A stretch of DNA of 64,000 nucleotides from positions 29,842-93,841 of the forward strand of contig NZ_JAJHUO010000004.1 in the NCBI RefSeq assembly GCF_020859565.1, given 5' to 3'. Both the position numbers and the translations under genes were made by a program. The stretch is from Saccharothrix luteola (GTDB taxonomy: Bacteria > Actinomycetota > Actinomycetes > Mycobacteriales > Pseudonocardiaceae). The notes beneath the pieces were generated by a model that saw only the letters and a list, made by a program, of their open reading frames with translations, did no database searches and was not told the origin of the DNA. Of this stretch, positions 1-14,448 are shown one piece after another (the first letter of the stretch is position 1; every line of letters starts with the position of its first letter).

Positions 1-76
1 CCCCGCCCGCGCCCCCCGGCGCGCCCCCCCCCCCCCCCCCCCGGGGGGGGGGGCGGGCGGGCGGCCCCGGGTCAGC
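1..76. repeat. C/G homopolymer palindrome downstream of ndk
   Basis: Nineteen consecutive C (24-42) are followed directly by eleven consecutive G (43-53), flanked by more C-rich and G-rich sequence, so the stretch can fold into a very GC-rich hairpin just after the ndk stop. It could act as a terminator. A run this long at a window edge could also be an assembly or base-calling artefact. No gene is visible here. Confidence 0.5.
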
Positions 77-487
77 TCAGAGGTTCGGGAACCAGAGCTT
101 GATCTCGCGCTCGGCCGACTCCGGCGAGTCCGAGCCGTGGACCAGGTTGAACTGGACCTCCAGGCCGAAGTCGCCGCGGATCGTGCCGGGCGTGGCCTTC
201 TCGACCGGGTCGGTGCCGCCGGCCAGCTGGCGGAACGCCGCGATCGCCCGCGTGCCCTCCACCACCAGGGCCACCAGCGGGCCGCCGGTGATGAACTCGA
301 CCAGGTCGGCGAAGAACGGCTTGCCGTCGTGCTCGGCGTAGTGCTGCTCGGCGGTCGCGCGGTCCACGGTGCGCAGTTCCAGCGCGGCCAGGTGCAGGCC
401 CTTGCGCTCGATGCGGGAGATGACCTCGCCGACCAGGCCGCGGCTGACGCCGTCGGGCTTGACCAGGACCAGGGTGCGCTCGCTCAC
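77..487 (-). CDS. ndk: Nucleoside diphosphate kinase
   Basis: This 136-residue cytosolic enzyme transfers the gamma-phosphate of ATP to nucleoside diphosphates through a phosphohistidine. The length is the normal bacterial length. The N-terminus [17 protein letters not shown] is the family signature, and the active-site segment NLVHGSDS places the catalytic histidine at residue 117. The final residues LWFPNL are typical of actinobacterial NDKs. The gene is divergent from the membrane-protein gene at 551, sharing about 60 bp of intergenic DNA. It ends next to the C/G palindrome at the window start. I see nothing odd in the protein itself. Confidence 0.97.
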   Translation of the reverse strand: MSERTLVLVKPDGVSRGLVGEVISRIERKGLHLAALELRTVDRATAEQHYAEHDGKPFFADLVEFITGGPLVALVVEGTRAIAAFRQLAGGTDPVEKATPGTIRGDFGLEVQFNLVHGSDSPESAEREIKLWFPNL

Positions 488-550
488 GGCGGTCGGTACT
501 CCTTCGTACGGGATTGTGCAACTCGGTCAAGGGTAGCCGGAGCTGCGATA

Positions 551-1192
551 GTGCCGGCCGTGACCACCGACAAGCCACACCCGGGCACCGTCCTCACCGG
601 GGCCGCTGTGATGTTCGTGCTGCTGCGGCTGCTCGCGGTGTCGCACTACGACTGGCACACGGCGTTCGCGCTGCTGCACACGTTGGACCTGGAGGACGCG
701 CCGGGTTTGTTCCTGGGGACGTTCATGGCGGACAAGTGGATCAGCAGTGTGCTGTTGGTGGTGATGGTGCCGTTGACGGTGTTCTACGCGGTCGGGAGGC
801 GGTCGCGGGTGGCGCCGTTGGTGGTGGCCGTGTTGAGCGCGTTCCTGGTGGCGCACGTGCTCTCGTACCACTGGTGGTGGGTGCCGGTGGGTGCGGTGGC
901 ATTGACCGTGGTGTTGGTGTTCGTGGAGCGGGTGCGGCGGTTGCACGCGCAGATGGACTTCGTGCTGCGCCGGTTCGGTTACGTGGTGGGCGGGGTGGCG
1001 TTGGTGGTGGCGGCGGTGGTCGCCACGCCTTGGGTGCCGTTGGAGCGGATCGAGACTTCCGGGGACACGATCGAGGCCTACGTGATGGAGACCAGTCCCG
1101 GGTTCCTCAAAGTGCTCGGCGCGCGGGAGCGGGGTTTCCGCATCCTGCGGGCCGAGGACGTCCGATCACGTCTCGAACTGGCCGACCACTAG
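551..1192 (+). CDS. Multi-pass membrane protein of unknown function
   Basis: I do not recognise this family. The 213-residue product has a hydrophobic N-terminal segment (about residues 12-30), further membrane segments around 60-110 (ISSVLLVVMVPLTVFYAVG, then APLVVAVLSAFLVAHVL) and one near 140-160. A short hydrophilic C-terminal tail follows. I chose the GTG at 551 because GGAG lies about 9 bases upstream. GTG 560 in the same frame is the alternative but has worse spacing. The gene diverges from ndk, so the two promoters share the gap. The codons have the strong GC bias of a real actinobacterial gene, and translated shadows on the other strand do not look protein-like. Confidence 0.7.
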   Translation: MPAVTTDKPHPGTVLTGAAVMFVLLRLLAVSHYDWHTAFALLHTLDLEDAPGLFLGTFMADKWISSVLLVVMVPLTVFYAVGRRSRVAPLVVAVLSAFLVAHVLSYHWWWVPVGAVALTVVLVFVERVRRLHAQMDFVLRRFGYVVGGVALVVAAVVATPWVPLERIETSGDTIEAYVMETSPGFLKVLGARERGFRILRAEDVRSRLELADH

Positions 1193-1461
1193 CGACTTGC
1201 CCCACCGGGTCGACGGCCAGGTGTCGGGGATTTCGGCTCCGGCGGCGTTGACTGCTCCCGATCGACCAGGAAGACCGCAGCGCGGCTCGAGCATTCCCGT
1301 GGATCACCACCGACCGACGTAAGCGTCGGCCAGGCGTGCTTCCCGTTCGGGCGCCGGCACGGTGGGTCGTCCGAAACCGGCGCGGAGGTAGGTGCGGCCC
1401 AGGGCGAGGGCGGTTTCCCGCCGGCGCTGCACCACCCACCCGCCCAGCCGGCTGACCGGGC
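1193..1461. other. Gene-poor stretch with decayed coding fragments
   Basis: No intact gene is visible. On the minus strand a frame ending at a TGA at 1304-1306 reads for about 50 codons with good GC-biased codon use (segment ALALGRTYLRAGF, then PEREARLADAYVGRW) but opens straight after a stop and has no start. It may be the tail of a lost gene. I cannot assign a family. Together with the BRCT remnant beginning at 1462 this looks like a small gene graveyard between the membrane protein and the pullulanase. Confidence 0.35.
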
Positions 1462-1629
1462 GTCACCAAGAAGACCGACGTGCTCGTGGTGGGGATGGCG
1501 GACCCGGCTCGATTCGCCGTGGGGACGAGCGTCAGCGGCGAGCACCGCAAAGCCCGTGAGCTGCTGGACCGCGGCCACGAGATCGAGATGATCGGGGAGA
1601 CCGACTTCCTCGAGTGGCTCAGCAGTTGA
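1462..1629 (+). pseudogene. C-terminal remnant of a BRCT-domain (DnaQ-type exonuclease) gene
   Basis: Fifty-five codons end at a TGA at 1627-1629 and read like the last part of a BRCT domain. They begin VTKKTDVLVVGMADP, continue with a K/R-A-R-E-L-L helix and finish ETDFLEWLSS. In actinobacteria this combination (T-K-K-T-x-x-L-V-V-G, then a final x-E-x-D-F-L) closes a family of DnaQ-like exonuclease proteins with a C-terminal BRCT domain, as far as I recall it. No start codon, no ribosome site and no exonuclease domain are found upstream, so I read it as a truncated relic. Family assignment is from memory of motifs. Confidence 0.5.
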
Positions 1630-1675
1630 ACGGTGGTCGGCGCCCGGGTCCCCGGACGCCGACCACCTCACCGAA

Positions 1676-7198
<5,523 letters not shown>

Positions 7199-7210
7199 CG
7201 CGACCTCCTT

Positions 7211-7325
7211 GTCGCAAGAATTTGCAACCACGCCCCGACGGTGCACCGGGGCGTGGTGCACAAAACCACGACAACCACGGCCGGACAAGGCCCATACGGC
7301 TGCAAGTCCTTGCAGACCCTTGCAT
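7211..7325 (-). promoter_or_regulatory. Predicted MalR/LacI-type operator region of the pullulanase gene
   Basis: The gap upstream of the pullulanase start contains CTGCAAG (7300-7306), CTTGCAG (7309-7315) and CTTGCAT (7319-7325), plus CGCAAG and TTGCAA around 7213-7227. CTTGCAG heptamers are the known target of MalR-type LacI repressors on maltose and amylase genes in Streptomyces. The copies sit in both orientations at about 9-10 bp spacing, as for a repressor binding one face of the helix. That a MalR homologue acts here is inference; none is encoded in the window. Confidence 0.55.
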
Positions 7326-8050
7326 CACTCCTGGTACAGCCAGATCCAGTTGCCCGACGGGTCCTTCACCGCCGAGTTGCGCGGCATGCCGACCGAGTCG
7401 CGCGGGGCGACGACCTCCACGCCACCCGCCGCGACGGCACGCGCGTGGTAGGCGTCCAGGTCGGGCACGAGCAGGCCGAACGTGCTCGGGCCGAGCCGGT
7501 CGGTGTCCGCGCGGTCCTCCAGCAGGTGCACCAGGAAGAACCCGTCCTGGCCGTACTCGCCGAACACGAACGACGAGTAGTCGTCGTCCTCGGCCCGCCT
7601 GGTCACCTCGTACCGCAGGTCGAAGGCGGTCCGGTAGAACTCGACGGCCTTGGCCGCGTCGTCCACGGTGATCTTGATCTGAACCGGGCGCACGCCCGTG
7701 CCGGGTGTGGACACGGTGATCCCCTCCTCCAGGTAGCGGTCGACGTCGCCGAGCCGGGCGGTGAGCACGTCGCGCTGCCGTTCCAGCCGCTTGCGGTGGC
7801 CGGTCAGCACCTCGTCCACGTCACCGCCGTCGACCACCCGCCGGATCTCCTCGATCGGCAGGTCCAGGCAGCGCAGCGCCAGGATCAGCCGGGCGCGGCG
7901 CACCTGCTCGCGCCGGTAGCGCCGGTAGCCCGACGCCGGGTCGACGACGTCGGGCGTGAGCAGCCCGACGTCGTCGTAGTGCCGCAGCGCGTGCACGGTC
8001 AGCCCGCTGAGGTGGGCGAACCGCCCGATGGTCATCAGCTCGTCCGTCAC
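7325..8050 (-). CDS. MerR-family regulator fused to a VOC (glyoxalase-fold) domain
   Basis: The 241-residue protein joins two domains. Residues 1-75 are a MerR winged helix (MTIGRFAHLSGLTVHALRHYDDVGLL, with GYRRYRREQV in the wing), followed by a linking helix to about 110. Residues 120-241 are a glyoxalase/bleomycin-resistance (VOC) fold, with RPVQIKITVDD at its first strand and DPSGNWIWLYQE at its end. MerR proteins usually sense a ligand through their C-terminal domain, so the VOC domain is probably the sensor or a binding protein for a small toxic molecule. The stop codon overlaps the pullulanase operator heptamer. The ligand and the target genes cannot be read from sequence. Confidence 0.85.
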   Translation of the reverse strand: MTDELMTIGRFAHLSGLTVHALRHYDDVGLLTPDVVDPASGYRRYRREQVRRARLILALRCLDLPIEEIRRVVDGGDVDEVLTGHRKRLERQRDVLTARLGDVDRYLEEGITVSTPGTGVRPVQIKITVDDAAKAVEFYRTAFDLRYEVTRRAEDDDYSSFVFGEYGQDGFFLVHLLEDRADTDRLGPSTFGLLVPDLDAYHARAVAAGGVEVVAPRDSVGMPRNSAVKDPSGNWIWLYQE

Positions 8051-8083
8051 ACCACCACTGTGAGGTCTCGGGTCACCCGAGGG

Positions 8084-9610
8084 TCAACGGCGGGGCTGAA
8101 GAGTTTTGCTCCACAGCGACGCGCCCTTGATGTCGCGCAGCCACACGGTCAGCTCGCCGTCCCGCGACACCTCGACCTCGCCGAAGTGCTGGAAACCGTC
8201 CAACGGGGTGGTGTTCGCGGCCGGTGGGGCGTTGACGAACACCGCTTCCGGGCCGAACGTCGGGTCGAGGGTGTTCGGGCCGAACGCACCGGCGTTCAGC
8301 GGGCCCGACACGAACTCCCAGAACGGGTCGAAGTCCTGGAACGACGCGCGCTCCGGTGAGTAGTGGTGCGCGGCCGTGTAGTGCACGTCCGCCGTCAGCC
8401 ACACGGTGTTGCGCACCCGCCGCCGCTTCAGCTCGCCCAGCACCCACGCCAGCTCGTGCTCACGACCGCCCGGTGTGCCCGGCAGGCCGTTGGCGACGCC
8501 CTCGATGTCCGTGCCGTCGGGCACGGTCAGGCCGATCGGCAGGTCGGCCGCGATGATCTTCCAGGTGGCCCGGCTGCGGTCGAGGGAGTCCACCAGCCAG
8601 CGGGCCTGCCGCTCGCCCAGCACGACCCCGGCGCCGTCGCGCGGCGAGGTGTTCGCGTCCTTGTACGACCGCATGTCCAGCACGAACACCTCGACGTGCG
8701 CGCCGTGGCGGAACTTCCGGTACACCCGGCCGTCCACCGCCTGCCGGGGGTCGATGGGCTGCCACTCGTGGAACGCCTGGAACGCCCGTGCGGCCAGCAC
8801 GTCCACCCGCTTCTCGGTGTAGGCCGGTGAGGTCAGGATCTCGCCCGGGTACCAGTTGTTGGTCACCTCGTGGTCGTCCCACTGCACGATCATCGGCACC
8901 CGCGAGGCGAACGCCCGGTACTGCGGGTCGAGCAGGTTGTAGGCGAACTGGCCGCGGTACTCGTCCAGCGTCTCGGCGACCTTCAGCTTCTCCGGGGTGA
9001 CGAGGTTGCGCCACACCCGCCCGTCGGGCAGCGTCACCGACTGCTGCAGCGGACCGTCCGCGTACACCGTGTCGCCGCTGTTGATGAAGAAGTCGGGACG
9101 GCGGGCGGCCATCGCGCCGAAGATCGGCATGCCGCCCAGGTCGGGGTTGCTGCCCCAGCCCTGGCCGGCCACGTCACCCGACCACACGAACCGCACGTCG
9201 TCACGGCCGACCGGGGCGGTGCGGAAGCTGCCCGTGACGGCTTCGCTGCGCGTGCGGCCGTCGAGGTCCTCGGCGACGACGCGGTAGTGCACCTCGCGCC
9301 CACCCGGCAGGCCGCGCAGCCGCACCCGGCCCGTGCCGCCGGTCTCCGGCGTCAGCAACGGCCCGCGCACGGTCCGAGCGTGCCGGAACGAGGGGTCCGA
9401 CGACACCTGCACCAGCATCCGCGACGGCCGGTCGGCCCGCGTCCACACCAGGCCGCCGTCGAACGTCACGTCACCGGACTGCACGCCGTGCGTGAGGACG
9501 GGCCGGTCGCCACCCCGCGCCAACGCCACGCCGCCGGGCACGAGCGCCGCGGCCGTACCGATCGCACCGGCGCGCAGCAGCGTCCGCCGGTTCACCACAC
9601 CATCGCTCAT
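8084..9610 (-). CDS. phoD: PhoD-type alkaline phosphatase / phosphodiesterase, Tat-exported
   Basis: A 508-residue exported metallophosphatase of the PhoD family, which releases phosphate from mono- and diesters outside the cell. The N-terminus NRRTLLRAGAIGTAAAL is a twin-arginine signal. Next comes a fibronectin-like N-domain beginning LTHGVQSGDVT. The metallophosphatase domain shows VWSGDVAGQGWG, INSGDTVYADG, MIVQWDDHEVTNNW and the late WLTADVHYTAAH, which supply the metal ligands of PhoD enzymes. Length and motifs are complete. No Shine-Dalgarno is visible. A TACAAA -10 hexamer lies 7 bases before the ATG, so the message may be leaderless. Phosphate control by PhoP is usual for this family. 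Confidence 0.93.
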   Translation of the reverse strand: MSDGVVNRRTLLRAGAIGTAAALVPGGVALARGGDRPVLTHGVQSGDVTFDGGLVWTRADRPSRMLVQVSSDPSFRHARTVRGPLLTPETGGTGRVRLRGLPGGREVHYRVVAEDLDGRTRSEAVTGSFRTAPVGRDDVRFVWSGDVAGQGWGSNPDLGGMPIFGAMAARRPDFFINSGDTVYADGPLQQSVTLPDGRVWRNLVTPEKLKVAETLDEYRGQFAYNLLDPQYRAFASRVPMIVQWDDHEVTNNWYPGEILTSPAYTEKRVDVLAARAFQAFHEWQPIDPRQAVDGRVYRKFRHGAHVEVFVLDMRSYKDANTSPRDGAGVVLGERQARWLVDSLDRSRATWKIIAADLPIGLTVPDGTDIEGVANGLPGTPGGREHELAWVLGELKRRRVRNTVWLTADVHYTAAHHYSPERASFQDFDPFWEFVSGPLNAGAFGPNTLDPTFGPEAVFVNAPPAANTTPLDGFQHFGEVEVSRDGELTVWLRDIKGASLWSKTLQPRR

Positions 9611-9617
9611 GCGCCGG

Positions 9618-9650
9618 TTTGTAATCGGTGAAGCCTAATTCCGGGTGAAC
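9618..9650 (-). promoter_or_regulatory. Possible phoD promoter with one PHO-box half unit
   Basis: Read on the minus strand, GTTCACCCGG (9641-9650) matches a single 11-bp PHO-box unit of Streptomyces PhoP and is followed 17 bases later by TACAAA (9618-9623), a fair -10 hexamer, 7 bases before the phoD ATG. A second properly spaced unit is not obvious, so this is a weak call. Confidence 0.3.
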
Positions 9651-9865
9651 AGGAACCGTCGCCCACCGGTTCAGCGCACGGCGGAGCACCACGACCGGCT
9701 AAATCACACGGACAGGTGAAGCGTGCAACCCAGGACAACCCAAATCGCATTTCTCACGTTAGCCGGATAAAACGGCCGGCCCGGCGGCGACCACCGCTCC
9801 GGACCCCGCTCCCCGACCCCGACCGCCGACCGCTGACCCGCTCCCGACGCCGACCCCGACCGACA

Positions 9866-9906
9866 GCCCGAACCCCGACCGCCCGAACCCCGACCGCCCG
9901 ACCGCC
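9866..9906. repeat. Short tandem repeat downstream of the DUF4233 gene
   Basis: The 15-bp unit GCCCGAACCCCGACC occurs twice in tandem (9866-9880, 9881-9895) with a partial third copy, at the end of a longer CGACCCC-rich tract from about 9800. Together with about 100 bp before it, this fills the gap between phoD and DUF4233; I see no gene there. Replication slippage is the likely origin. Confidence 0.7.
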
Positions 9907-9908
9907 GC

Positions 9909-10310
9909 TCAGCCCTGCTGCTGGCTGGGCAGCCGACCCTCGGCCATGCGCTTGGCCACGTCACGCCGAAGCCACAGGAGGTACACCCAGACCAAGCTGA
10001 ACACCACACCGATGCCGCCGAGCGCGGTCAGGGCGAACCACGACGCCACCATCACCACGTGGATCGCCGCGATCACGTACACGGCCCACGGGCGCTTCAG
10101 CAGCGCGCACGTCCCGATCAGCGCGACGATCAGCCCGAGCACCAGGTACCCGATCCCGGTGCCGACCCCGCCGCTCAGCTTCGCCACCACCGGCAGGGCC
10201 AGGGCGACGACGATCACCTCGAGGATCAGCGTGCCCGCCATGATGCCGCGGAAGGACTTCATCGGGTCCTTCTTGGGCGCGGGCACCGGCTGCGAGGCGG
10301 GGGAGGTCAC
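9909..10310 (-). CDS. DUF4233 membrane protein
   Basis: A 133-residue integral membrane protein with four hydrophobic segments (GIMAGTLILEVIVVALALP, GIGYLVLGLIVALIGTCALL, WAVYVIAAIHVVMVASWFAL and GIGVVFSLVWVYLLWL) and short charged ends. DUF4233 proteins follow folC in very many actinobacteria; their function is not known to me. The GTG start overlaps the folC stop as GTGA, so translation is coupled. The chain valS-folC-DUF4233 is one operon with no gaps. The basic C-terminus RRDVAKRMAEGRLP suggests a cytoplasmic tail. Confidence 0.85.
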   Translation of the reverse strand: MTSPASQPVPAPKKDPMKSFRGIMAGTLILEVIVVALALPVVAKLSGGVGTGIGYLVLGLIVALIGTCALLKRPWAVYVIAAIHVVMVASWFALTALGGIGVVFSLVWVYLLWLRRDVAKRMAEGRLPSQQQG

Positions 10311-11671
10311 GAGGGCTCCTTGCCGAACAGCGCACGCGCCTCGCCCGCCGTGACGACCGAGCCGGTCACCACGACGCCGCCGCCGGACACGATGTCGCCG
10401 TCGTCGCTCTCCTCGGCGAGCCGCACGGCGTCCTCGATCGCGTCGTCGAGGTGCGGCCGGACGACCAACCGGTCGTCGCCGAAGATCGGGATCGCGATGC
10501 CGGCGAGCAGGTCGGGGTCCATGGCCCGCGGCGAGGAGTTGGCGGTCACGACGAGCTCCTGGACGACCGGTTCGAGCGCGCTGAGGATGCCGACGGCGTC
10601 CTTCTCCTGCATCACGCCGACCACGGCCACCAGCTTGCGGAAGCCGAATTCCTCGTCCAGGGCCTTGGCCAGCGCCTCCGCCCCGTGCGGGTTGTGCGCC
10701 GCGTCCACCAGCACGGTGGGCGCGGTGCGGACGCGTTCCAGCCGGCCCGGCGAGGTGGCGGTGGCGAACGCCTCGCGCACGGCCTCGACGTCGAGCTGGC
10801 GGTCGGGCCCGGCGCCGAAGAACGCCTCCACGGCAGCCAGCGCGAGCGCCGCGTTGGCGGCCTGGTGAGCGCCGTGCAGCGGCAGGAACACCTCGTCGTA
10901 CACGCCGGCGAGGCCTTGCAGCCGCAGCATCTGGCCACCGACGGCGACGTCGCGCTGGATCACGCCGAACTCGTGCCCGAGCCGCGCGATCGTGGCGTCC
11001 ACCTCGGCGCACCGCCGCAGCAGCACCTGCTCGACGGCGGGTTCCTGCTTGGCCATCACGGCGACCGCGCCCGGCTTGATGATCCCGGCCTTCTCCTCCG
11101 CGATCCCGGCCAGGTCGCCGCCCAGGTACTCGACGTGGTCGAGCCCGATCGGCGTGATCACCGCGACCCGGCCGTCGGCGATGTTCGTCGCGTCCCACGA
11201 CCCGCCCATGCCGACCTCGATCACGGCGGCGTCCACGGGCGCGTCGGCGAACGCCGCGAACGCCATGCCGGTGAGCACCTCGAACTTGCTCATCGGCACG
11301 TCGCCGCGCGCGTCCACGAGCGACAGGTACGGCTCGACGTCGCGGTAGATCTCGACGTACCGCTCGGGGCTGATGGGCGCGCCGTCGACGCTGATCCGCT
11401 CGGTCGCCAGCTGCAGGTGCGGGCTGGTGTAGCGGCCGGTCCGCAGGCCGATCCGGGTGAGCAGGGCGTCGATCATCCGCGACGTGGACGTCTTGCCGTT
11501 CGTCCCGCCGACGTGCACCACGGGGTAGGTGCCCTGCGGGTCGCCGAGGATGTCGGCCAACGCCCGGATCCGGTCGAGGCTCGGCTCGATCTTGGTCTCG
11601 GGCCAGCGGGTGTTCAGCTCCGAATCGACCTGCCGCAGCTCCTCCAGCGCGCCCGTCTCGAACCCGGTCAC
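10307..11671 (-). CDS. folC: Dihydrofolate synthase / folylpolyglutamate synthase
   Basis: This 454-residue Mur-ligase-type enzyme adds glutamate to dihydropteroate and extends the polyglutamate tail of folates. The P-loop [15 protein letters not shown] lies near residue 50. [29 protein letters not shown] is the family's substrate and Mg-binding loop, and [12 protein letters not shown] marks the C-terminal ligase domain. The GTG start at 11671 overlaps the valS stop by a GTGA, so the two are translationally coupled. Length fits actinobacterial FolC. Upstream in-frame sequence is only antisense reading of valS and is not part of the protein. Confidence 0.95.
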   Translation of the reverse strand: MTGFETGALEELRQVDSELNTRWPETKIEPSLDRIRALADILGDPQGTYPVVHVGGTNGKTSTSRMIDALLTRIGLRTGRYTSPHLQLATERISVDGAPISPERYVEIYRDVEPYLSLVDARGDVPMSKFEVLTGMAFAAFADAPVDAAVIEVGMGGSWDATNIADGRVAVITPIGLDHVEYLGGDLAGIAEEKAGIIKPGAVAVMAKQEPAVEQVLLRRCAEVDATIARLGHEFGVIQRDVAVGGQMLRLQGLAGVYDEVFLPLHGAHQAANAALALAAVEAFFGAGPDRQLDVEAVREAFATATSPGRLERVRTAPTVLVDAAHNPHGAEALAKALDEEFGFRKLVAVVGVMQEKDAVGILSALEPVVQELVVTANSSPRAMDPDLLAGIAIPIFGDDRLVVRPHLDDAIEDAVRLAEESDDGDIVSGGGVVVTGSVVTAGEARALFGKEPS

Positions 11672-14304
11672 GAGTTGTCCTGCGGCAGGGTCTCGAGCCG
11701 GGCGTGGATGCGGTCGATCTCGGCGTTGGCCGCCGCGAGCCTGGCCTGGATCTTGGCCACGACCTCGGCGGGCGCCTTGTCGAGGAACGCGGCGTTGTTG
11801 AGCTTGCCCTCGCACTGGGCGCGTTCCTTCTCGGCCACGCCGAGGTCCTTGGCCAGGCGCTTGCGCTCGGCCACGACGTCGACCGTGCCGGAGAGGTCCA
11901 GCTCCACCTTGACCGTGCCGCCGGGCAGGCCGACGTCGAGCGAGGCGCTGACCGAGAAGTCGTCGCCGGGCTCGGTCATCCTGGTCAGCGCCTGGACGGC
12001 GGGCACCTGGTCGAGCAGGTCGACGCAGCACGCGCCGCGCACCTTGCCCGCGACCTTCTGGGCGGGCTTGAGGCCCTGGTCGGAGCGGAACCGGCGGATC
12101 TCCGTGACCAGCTTCTTCAGGCCTTCGATCCGGGTGGCCGCGACCTCGTCGCGCGCGACGCCGGTCGGCTTGGGCCAGTCCGCGACCACCAGGGACTCGC
12201 CGCCGGTCAGCGTGGTCCACAGCGTCTCGGTGATGAACGGCGTCAGCGGGTGCAGCAGCCGCAGCACGACGTCGAGCACGTGCCCGAGCACGGACTGGGT
12301 GGCCTCGGCCCGCGCGCCGCCCTCGGCGAGCTGGACCTTGGCCAGCTCCAGGTACCAGTCGCAGAACTCGTCCCAGGTGAAGTGGTAGAGCGCTTCGCTG
12401 AGCTTGGCGAACTGGAAGGCCTCGAAGTGGCCGTCGACCTCGGTCACGAGGCCTTCGAGCAGGTCGAGGATCCAGCGGTCGGCGTCGGTGAGCTCCTCGC
12501 GCGGCGGGAGCGGGCGGTCGACGGTGGCGCCGTTGTTGAGCGCGAACCGGGAGGCGTTCCACAGCTTGGTGGTGAAGTTGCGCGAGCCGGCGGCCCACTC
12601 GTCGGCCAGCGCCATGTCCGAGCCGGGGTTGGCGCTGCGCAGCAGCGTGAACCGGGTGGCGTCGGCGCCGTAGGCGTCCATCCAGTCGATGGGGTCGATG
12701 CCGTTGCCGCGCGACTTCGACATCTTCTTGCCGTGCTGGTCGCGGATGAGGCCGTGCAGGAACACGTGGTCGAACGGCTGCTTGCCGTCCATCGCGTACA
12801 GGCCGAACATCATCATCCGGACGACCCAGAAGAACAGGATGTCGTAGCCGGTCGACAGCACGCTGGTCGGGTAGAACTTCGCCAGGTCGCTGGTGGGCGT
12901 GGGCCAGCCGAGCGTGGAGAACGGCCACAGGCCGGACGAGAACCACGTGTCGAGCACGTCCTCGTCCTGCACCCAGCCCTCGCCGGGCGGCTCCTCGTCC
13001 GGGCCGACGCACATGACCTTGTCGTTCGGGCCGTACCAGACGGGGATGCGGTGGCCCCACCAGAGCTGGCGCGAGATGCACCAGTCGTTGAGGTTGTCGA
13101 CCCAGTCGAAGTAGCGCTTGGCCAGCTCCGGCGGGTGGATGGTGGTGCGGCCGTCGCGCACGGCGGCGGAGGCCGCCTCGGCGAGCGGGGCGACCTTGAC
13201 CCACCACTGCATGGACAGGCGCGGCTCGATCACGGTGTCGCAGCGCGAGCAGTGGCCGACGGAGTGCTTGTAGGGGCGCTTCTCGGCCACGATCCGGCCC
13301 TGTTCGCGCAGGGCGGCGACGACGGCGGGGCGCGCCTCGAAGCGGTCCATGTCCTGGAACGGGCCGTGCGCGGTGATCACGCCGCGGCCGTCCATGACGG
13401 TGAGCGCGGGCAGGTCGTGGCGCCGGCCGATCTCGAAGTCGTTCGGGTCGTGCGCGGGGGTGACCTTGACCGCGCCGGTGCCGAACGCGGGGTCGACGTG
13501 CTCGTCGGCGACGACGGGCACGTAACGGCCGGTCAGCGGCACTTCGACCTCGGTGCCGATGAGGTGCCGGTACCGCTCGTCCTCGGGGTGGACGGCCACG
13601 GCGGTGTCGCCGAGCATGGTCTCGGCGCGCGTGGTGGCGACCACGATCGAGTTGTCGCCGGAGCCGTAGCGGATGGAGACGAGCTCGCCGTCGTCCTCGG
13701 AGTGGTCGACCTCGATGTCGGAGAGCGCGGTCTGGCAGCGCGGGCACCAGTTGATGATGCGCTCGGCGCGGTAGATGAGGCCGTCGTCGAAGAGCTTCTT
13801 GAAGATGGTCTGGACGGAGCGGGACAGGCCCTCGTCCATGGTGAAGCGGACGCGGGTCCAGTCGACGCCGTCGCCGAGGCGGCGCATCTGGCCGAGGATC
13901 CTGCCGCCGACCTCCTCGCGCCACTCCCAGACGCGTTCGACGAACTTCTCGCGGCCGATGTCGTGGCGGGACTTGCCCTCGCCGGCGAGGGCCCGCTCGA
14001 CGGCGGTCTGGGTGGCGATGCCCGCGTGGTCGGTGCCGGGCAGCCAGAGCACCTCGTAGCCCTGCATGCGGCGGCGGCGGGTGAGCGCGTCCATGATGCT
14101 GTGGTTCAGCGCGTGGCCCATGTGCAGGCTGCCGTTGACGTTCGGCGGCGGCAGCACGATGGTGAACGGCGGCTTGTCGCTGGTCGCGTCGGCCGTGAAG
14201 TAGCCGCGCTCGACCCACCGCTCGTACAGCCCGGCCTCTACCTCGGCCGGGTTCCAGGCCGGCGGGAGTTCGGAGCGCTGCGGTGCGGTGGGGGTCTCAG
14301 TCAC
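11668..14304 (-). CDS. valS: Valyl-tRNA synthetase
   Basis: A class I aminoacyl-tRNA synthetase of 878 residues that charges tRNA-Val. The HIGH-type signature is [15 protein letters not shown] (about residue 50) and the KMSKS loop is KKMSKSRGN (about 530). An editing domain lies between them, and the C-terminus is a coiled-coil arm ending [10 protein letters not shown]. The GTG start has no ribosome site, but TAGACT (14311-14316 on the minus strand) sits six bases upstream like a -10 hexamer, so the mRNA may be leaderless. It is the first gene of the valS-folC-DUF4233 operon. I see no T-box structure upstream. Confidence 0.97.
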   Translation of the reverse strand: MTETPTAPQRSELPPAWNPAEVEAGLYERWVERGYFTADATSDKPPFTIVLPPPNVNGSLHMGHALNHSIMDALTRRRRMQGYEVLWLPGTDHAGIATQTAVERALAGEGKSRHDIGREKFVERVWEWREEVGGRILGQMRRLGDGVDWTRVRFTMDEGLSRSVQTIFKKLFDDGLIYRAERIINWCPRCQTALSDIEVDHSEDDGELVSIRYGSGDNSIVVATTRAETMLGDTAVAVHPEDERYRHLIGTEVEVPLTGRYVPVVADEHVDPAFGTGAVKVTPAHDPNDFEIGRRHDLPALTVMDGRGVITAHGPFQDMDRFEARPAVVAALREQGRIVAEKRPYKHSVGHCSRCDTVIEPRLSMQWWVKVAPLAEAASAAVRDGRTTIHPPELAKRYFDWVDNLNDWCISRQLWWGHRIPVWYGPNDKVMCVGPDEEPPGEGWVQDEDVLDTWFSSGLWPFSTLGWPTPTSDLAKFYPTSVLSTGYDILFFWVVRMMMFGLYAMDGKQPFDHVFLHGLIRDQHGKKMSKSRGNGIDPIDWMDAYGADATRFTLLRSANPGSDMALADEWAAGSRNFTTKLWNASRFALNNGATVDRPLPPREELTDADRWILDLLEGLVTEVDGHFEAFQFAKLSEALYHFTWDEFCDWYLELAKVQLAEGGARAEATQSVLGHVLDVVLRLLHPLTPFITETLWTTLTGGESLVVADWPKPTGVARDEVAATRIEGLKKLVTEIRRFRSDQGLKPAQKVAGKVRGACCVDLLDQVPAVQALTRMTEPGDDFSVSASLDVGLPGGTVKVELDLSGTVDVVAERKRLAKDLGVAEKERAQCEGKLNNAAFLDKAPAEVVAKIQARLAAANAEIDRIHARLETLPQDNS

Positions 14305-14448
14305 GGTCGAAGTCTACGGAGGCGCGGGTATCGACTTCTAATCAGATACCTGCTAGCGGGCGCCGAGCCCGTCGTGGCGGTCCCGTATCGACTTCTCGGT
14401 CGATTGCTGGTAACGCCTTGGGCACGAGTTGGCGAGCGGGGGGGCGAC

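Noticed and set aside
14305..14448. T-box riboswitch before valS
   Set aside because: The distance is too short and no T-box sequence or specifier stem is visible.
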